From assembly GCA_934728205.1 (NCBI GenBank), contig CAKVEH010000068.1, forward strand, positions 1 through 7,296: a stretch of 7,296 bases of DNA. Direction: 5' to 3'. Shown in pieces: positions 5,302 to 7,296 of the stretch (position 1 is the first letter of the stretch; each line of letters opens with the position of its first letter). A program made the position numbers and the translations under genes. Below the pieces are notes generated by a model. It had not been told where the DNA came from, ran no database searches, and saw nothing but the letters and a program-made list of their open reading frames with translations. Origin of the DNA: an uncultured Helicobacteraceae bacterium. Its GTDB lineage: Bacteria; Campylobacterota; Campylobacteria; Campylobacterales; Helicobacteraceae.

Positions 5302-5865
5302 GATTTTTGCCTTGCTGGAGGCACGATTTAAAATAAAAAGCAAGAATGCAACCCAAACAAGCACAATAGGAATCACAATAAATGGAGGAATGTCAAATTG
5401 CTCTATAATGTTTGCCACCACATTGCCCGCAAAATATGAAATGCCACCTACCAAGATAGCCCATAGGGCACACGCAAGCGTGTTGTAAAGCAAGAAGATT
5501 CTAAAATTATACCGACTAATGCCAATGCTAAGTGGCACGATAAAACGCACAATATGGATATATTTGCTAAGGAAAATAGCCATCTTACCATAACGGCGAA
5601 TCCACACCTGACATAACGCAATTTGCCGTGAATAGGCAGAAAACATCGGGAGAATATCCTTTTTATAATACCGCGCCAATACCGCGCTAAGTGAGCTACC
5701 AAGTGTGTTGGCACAAAAGGCAACTATAATGCACACACCTATATCCATTTTCCCAAATGCACTCATTGTCGCTGCGGCGATAAGCCCCACATACCCGCCA
5801 TACAGGCAGTATAAAAATAATAATAAGTAACCCCAAGATTCTAGACTAGCAATAACTTCTTCCAT
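5296..5865 (-). CDS. DedA-family inner-membrane protein, divergent subtype
   Basis: This 189-residue integral membrane protein belongs to the DedA/SNARE-associated (VTT) family, implicated in phospholipid flipping and membrane homeostasis. Hydrophobic stretches lie at about 11-34, 42-65, 123-147 and 158-179, with an amphipathic or re-entrant segment at 95-117. The family core is visible as WIRRYGKMAIFLSKY (88-102) continuing into IHIVRFIVPLSIG (103-115), then FLLYNTLACALWA (124-136). The usual RFxPxxR motif is altered: Lys101 replaces the first arginine, His104 replaces the proline, and Arg107 is retained. The N-terminal acidic residues essential in E. coli YqjA are not evident. The tail RASSKAKIK is basic. 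The start is supported by AAGGA on the minus strand (5873-5877), 7 bases upstream. It follows the outer-membrane protein gene by 26 bases with no terminator seen, so cotranscription is likely. The substrate is unknown. Confidence 0.82.
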   Translation of the reverse strand: MEEVIASLESWGYLLLFLYCLYGGYVGLIAAATMSAFGKMDIGVCIIVAFCANTLGSSLSAVLARYYKKDILPMFSAYSRQIALCQVWIRRYGKMAIFLSKYIHIVRFIVPLSIGISRYNFRIFLLYNTLACALWAILVGGISYFAGNVVANIIEQFDIPPFIVIPIVLVWVAFLLFILNRASSKAKIK

Positions 5866-5891
5866 CGCTAAATCCTTGCGCTAAGCAATCT

Positions 5892-7145
5892 TTAATAAGT
5901 AAAACGCATAAACACATTAAAACTACTGCCACTGCGCCAAGTGTAATCACGTGAAGCCGTAGTATTATAGAATCCATACGATTTGTATTTATGGTATATA
6001 AATCCCCCGCCAAAATCCAACTTCATATTATCTTGTTGCCACGCGCTATATTGGAGCATTAAAGAAATCTCTTGATAATCGATAAATGAAGCTATTGCTT
6101 GGAGTTTAAAATTCTTTATATCAATATCGCCATAGAGATACGCACTAAGAAGGTTGTTGTAAAAATATGGTGCAAGCAATGCAGAATTGCCTATTCTTCC
6201 AAGTGTGTTACCATAATAATGTGTAGTATCGCTAATGCTCCAAATTCCACCCGTGCCCTCTCTACCAAAGACATAATGCGCACCAACGCCAATATGGAAA
6301 TCTTCATAAAGAGTGATTCTCTCATCAGCCCACGCTAGCACACTAAAGTCTTGCCCGAGTGCATCGGGGACATTTCTTTGGTCAGTGTTGCCATATTGGG
6401 CTAGTCCTTTTAGGTTTGTTTGAAATTTCACATTTTGTGAGCCAATCTCAAAACTTGCCACCGCCCCAGCCTGCCAAAGCAACGAAGCACCTGTGTAAGT
6501 GGGGGTAGCAGTATTATTAGGTGGGAACTTTGTGTTGAGTAAGCCAAAAACATCAAACAAAATATTTTGGTTGCTAAATCGCACGCCACCTGTTATTACC
6601 TCGCCACCCACAGAGCTATTTTTAGAATTTGGGCTATAAGGCACAAGCGAACCAAGCGCACTTCCATATACCGCACCAATCTGTCCTCTTTTGTATCCTG
6701 TATTGAGATAGGAGTTTGCATACAACGCGTATATATCAAAGCGATTGGTGATTGAATATGCCACACCAAGTCCTTGCACATTGCCAGCCACCCAAGGTAG
6801 CATTAAATAATCGCTATTAAACCGCCCAAGACTTGTTTCTATATGTGCCTTTTGAGAGCCATCATCTTCTCTCGCGCCTTTTTTGTATTTGACATAGGCA
6901 TCAGAAATATCCCCCACGCTTGCAGAACTCCGAGTATCTAGTGGGATATTCCACGCACCAATCGCACCAAGCCCTATGCTAAATCCACTACTTCCAAAAT
7001 CAAATGTCGCACCACTTCGCGCACTTAGTGTAAAGTCGTTGCGTTGATTGTATCCTGCTGTGAGGTAACCAAAAGGGTTTATATCTACTTCCATTGCACT
7101 TACTAATGTCGTGCCACTTAGGAGTAATCCTGTGAGTTTTTTCAT
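5892..7145 (-). CDS. outer-membrane beta-barrel protein, Helicobacter Hof-like family
   Basis: This 417-residue protein has a signal peptide, MKKLTGLLLSGTTLVSA, probably cleaved after residue 17. The mature part is cysteine-free and built of alternating-residue beta strands rich in Gly, Tyr, Phe and Asn. Its last strand, SSFNVFMRFTY, carries the alternating aromatic pattern recognised by the barrel assembly machinery, ending in Tyr rather than Phe. The block ETSLGRFNSDYLML...VQGLGVAYS (about 103-131) resembles the LGRF...QG region of Hof/OprD-like Helicobacter outer-membrane proteins, so a monomeric porin for small solutes is plausible; this rests on pattern memory, not alignment. The start at 7145 is supported by AAGGA (7152-7156, minus strand) 6 bases upstream and by the signal peptide. 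It lies between the end of a dehydrogenase gene and a DedA gene, all on the minus strand, and has its own -10 box. Substrate and exact subfamily are unresolved. Confidence 0.8.
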   Translation of the reverse strand: MKKLTGLLLSGTTLVSAMEVDINPFGYLTAGYNQRNDFTLSARSGATFDFGSSGFSIGLGAIGAWNIPLDTRSSASVGDISDAYVKYKKGAREDDGSQKAHIETSLGRFNSDYLMLPWVAGNVQGLGVAYSITNRFDIYALYANSYLNTGYKRGQIGAVYGSALGSLVPYSPNSKNSSVGGEVITGGVRFSNQNILFDVFGLLNTKFPPNNTATPTYTGASLLWQAGAVASFEIGSQNVKFQTNLKGLAQYGNTDQRNVPDALGQDFSVLAWADERITLYEDFHIGVGAHYVFGREGTGGIWSISDTTHYYGNTLGRIGNSALLAPYFYNNLLSAYLYGDIDIKNFKLQAIASFIDYQEISLMLQYSAWQQDNMKLDFGGGFIYHKYKSYGFYNTTASRDYTWRSGSSFNVFMRFTY

Positions 7146-7182
7146 TCTCTATCCTTGTTTAGTATTATTAAAAATGCGCGTG

Positions 7183-7188
7183 ATTATA
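7183..7188 (-). promoter_or_regulatory. consensus -10 box for the outer-membrane protein gene
   Basis: A perfect TATAAT on the minus strand lies 38 bases before the outer-membrane protein ATG, giving a leader of about 30 bases. Its central TAA is the stop codon of the upstream dehydrogenase gene (7184-7186). No -35 box is recognisable, but an A/T-rich tract (7189-7220) lies upstream, within the dehydrogenase coding end. It could also drive the downstream DedA gene. Confidence 0.6.
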
Positions 7189-7296
7189 CTTTATTTTTTA
7201 CAAATTCTTGTATATTTTTTCTCACTCCATCGATTAAACGCGCCCTTGCCTTATCATAAGCCCACGCATAATGTGGCGTGATGATGAGTTTATGGG
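7184..7296 (-). CDS. D-2-hydroxyacid dehydrogenase, C-terminal end only
   Basis: Only the last 37 codons and the stop are inside the window; the gene continues beyond the right edge. The minus strand reads HKLIITPHYAWAYDKARA followed by RLIDGVRKNIQEFVKNKV and a stop. This is the characteristic C-terminus of NAD-dependent D-2-hydroxyacid dehydrogenases (the glycerate/phosphoglycerate dehydrogenase superfamily). The His of TPHYAW (codon 7271-7273) corresponds to the conserved catalytic histidine, and the following helix with R-x-R-L-I-D and N-I matches the final helix that packs back on the catalytic domain. The substrate cannot be told from this piece; the TPHxAW form is common in glycerate-dehydrogenase-like members. 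Its stop codon is embedded in the -10 box of the next gene. Confidence 0.85.
   Translation of the reverse strand, partial: HKLIITPHYAWAYDKARARLIDGVRKNIQEFVKNKV

Larger units (their letters stand above)
19..5842. repeat. dispersed 7-base word AGAATCT / AGATTCT, 17 copies
   Basis: Copies begin at 19, 88, 650, 961, 1684, 1811, 2034, 2150, 2920, 3144, 3916, 4408, 4474, 4646, 5045, 5496 and 5836. Eight read AGAATCT and nine read AGATTCT on the plus strand, which are reverse complements. They fall in all codon phases (for example Asp-Ser as GAT TCT, Ile-Leu as ATT CTN, Arg-Ile as AGA ATC T, Glu-Ser as GAA TCT), so no single codon pair explains them. None occurs after 5842. The core is a GANTC site. 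The counts are direct; any function is inferred. Confidence 0.6.

Noticed and set aside
5308..5323. TGCCT/AGGCA hairpin as a terminator for pdxA or dedA
   Set aside because: The stem is only 5 bp with no T-tract after it on either strand; it lies within the dedA coding end.
5866..5891. terminator between the outer-membrane protein gene and dedA
   Set aside because: The 26-base gap contains only a direct repeat of TTAGCG (minus strand) around the dedA ribosome site, with no inverted repeat or T-tract.
6099..6755. plus-strand reading frames opposite the outer-membrane protein
   Set aside because: The minus-strand gene has a signal peptide, barrel pattern and promoter; the opposite frames have none.
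1..7296. CRISPR array, insertion sequence, tRNA, rRNA or prophage genes
   Set aside because: No regularly spaced repeats, terminal inverted repeats, transposase or integrase motifs, or tRNA-like T-loop sequences were seen in the short intergenic spaces.

Overview
The window looks like chromosomal DNA of a Helicobacter species, probably of the enterohepatic group (hepaticus/cinaedi-like). This is inferred from several things: AT-rich, tightly packed genes; extended or perfect TATAAT-type -10 boxes without clear -35 boxes; a Hof-like outer-membrane protein; an MqnA of the futalosine menaquinone route; and neighbour pairs that I recall from H. pylori (ybgC next to the DUF493 gene, mobA next to moaA, pdxJ next to pdxA). 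The species cannot be fixed from the sequence alone.

Layout, left to right. (1) A small unidentified helical protein (14-301, +) follows the tail of an upstream gene. (2) A plus-strand block with its own promoter runs ybgC (acyl-CoA thioesterase), a DUF493/YbeD-like protein, and mqnA (chorismate dehydratase); the genes overlap at both junctions. (3) mobA (minus) converges on mqnA with a 39-base coding overlap that carries a hairpin. It diverges from moaA across a 72-base region holding both promoters. (4) moaA, pdxJ and pdxA (plus) form a compact run joining molybdenum-cofactor synthesis to the two ring-forming steps of DXP-dependent vitamin B6 synthesis. (5) On the minus strand, reading leftward, come the C-terminal end of a D-2-hydroxyacid dehydrogenase, a 417-residue outer-membrane beta-barrel protein, and a DedA-family membrane protein. 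DedA meets pdxA tail to tail with only 4 bases between the stops.

The genes are mostly cofactor and envelope housekeeping: menaquinone (MqnA), molybdopterin (MoaA, MobA), pyridoxal phosphate (PdxJ, PdxA), and envelope or lipid functions (YbgC, DedA, the porin-like protein). I see no mobile element, CRISPR array, phage gene, tRNA or rRNA, and no unmistakable new multi-gene system. There is no gene-free stretch above 300 bases.

The most unusual signal is not a gene. The 7-base word AGAATCT, counted with its reverse complement AGATTCT, occurs 17 times in the first 5.85 kb, in all codon phases and both orientations, and is absent from the last 1.45 kb. Other points of interest are a perfect 8-bp hairpin with a T-tract inside the mqnA/mobA overlap, a palindrome built symmetrically from the facing pdxA and dedA stop codons, overlapping divergent mobA/moaA promoters, a -10 box that contains the stop codon of the preceding gene, and a DedA protein lacking the acidic residues known from E. 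coli homologues.
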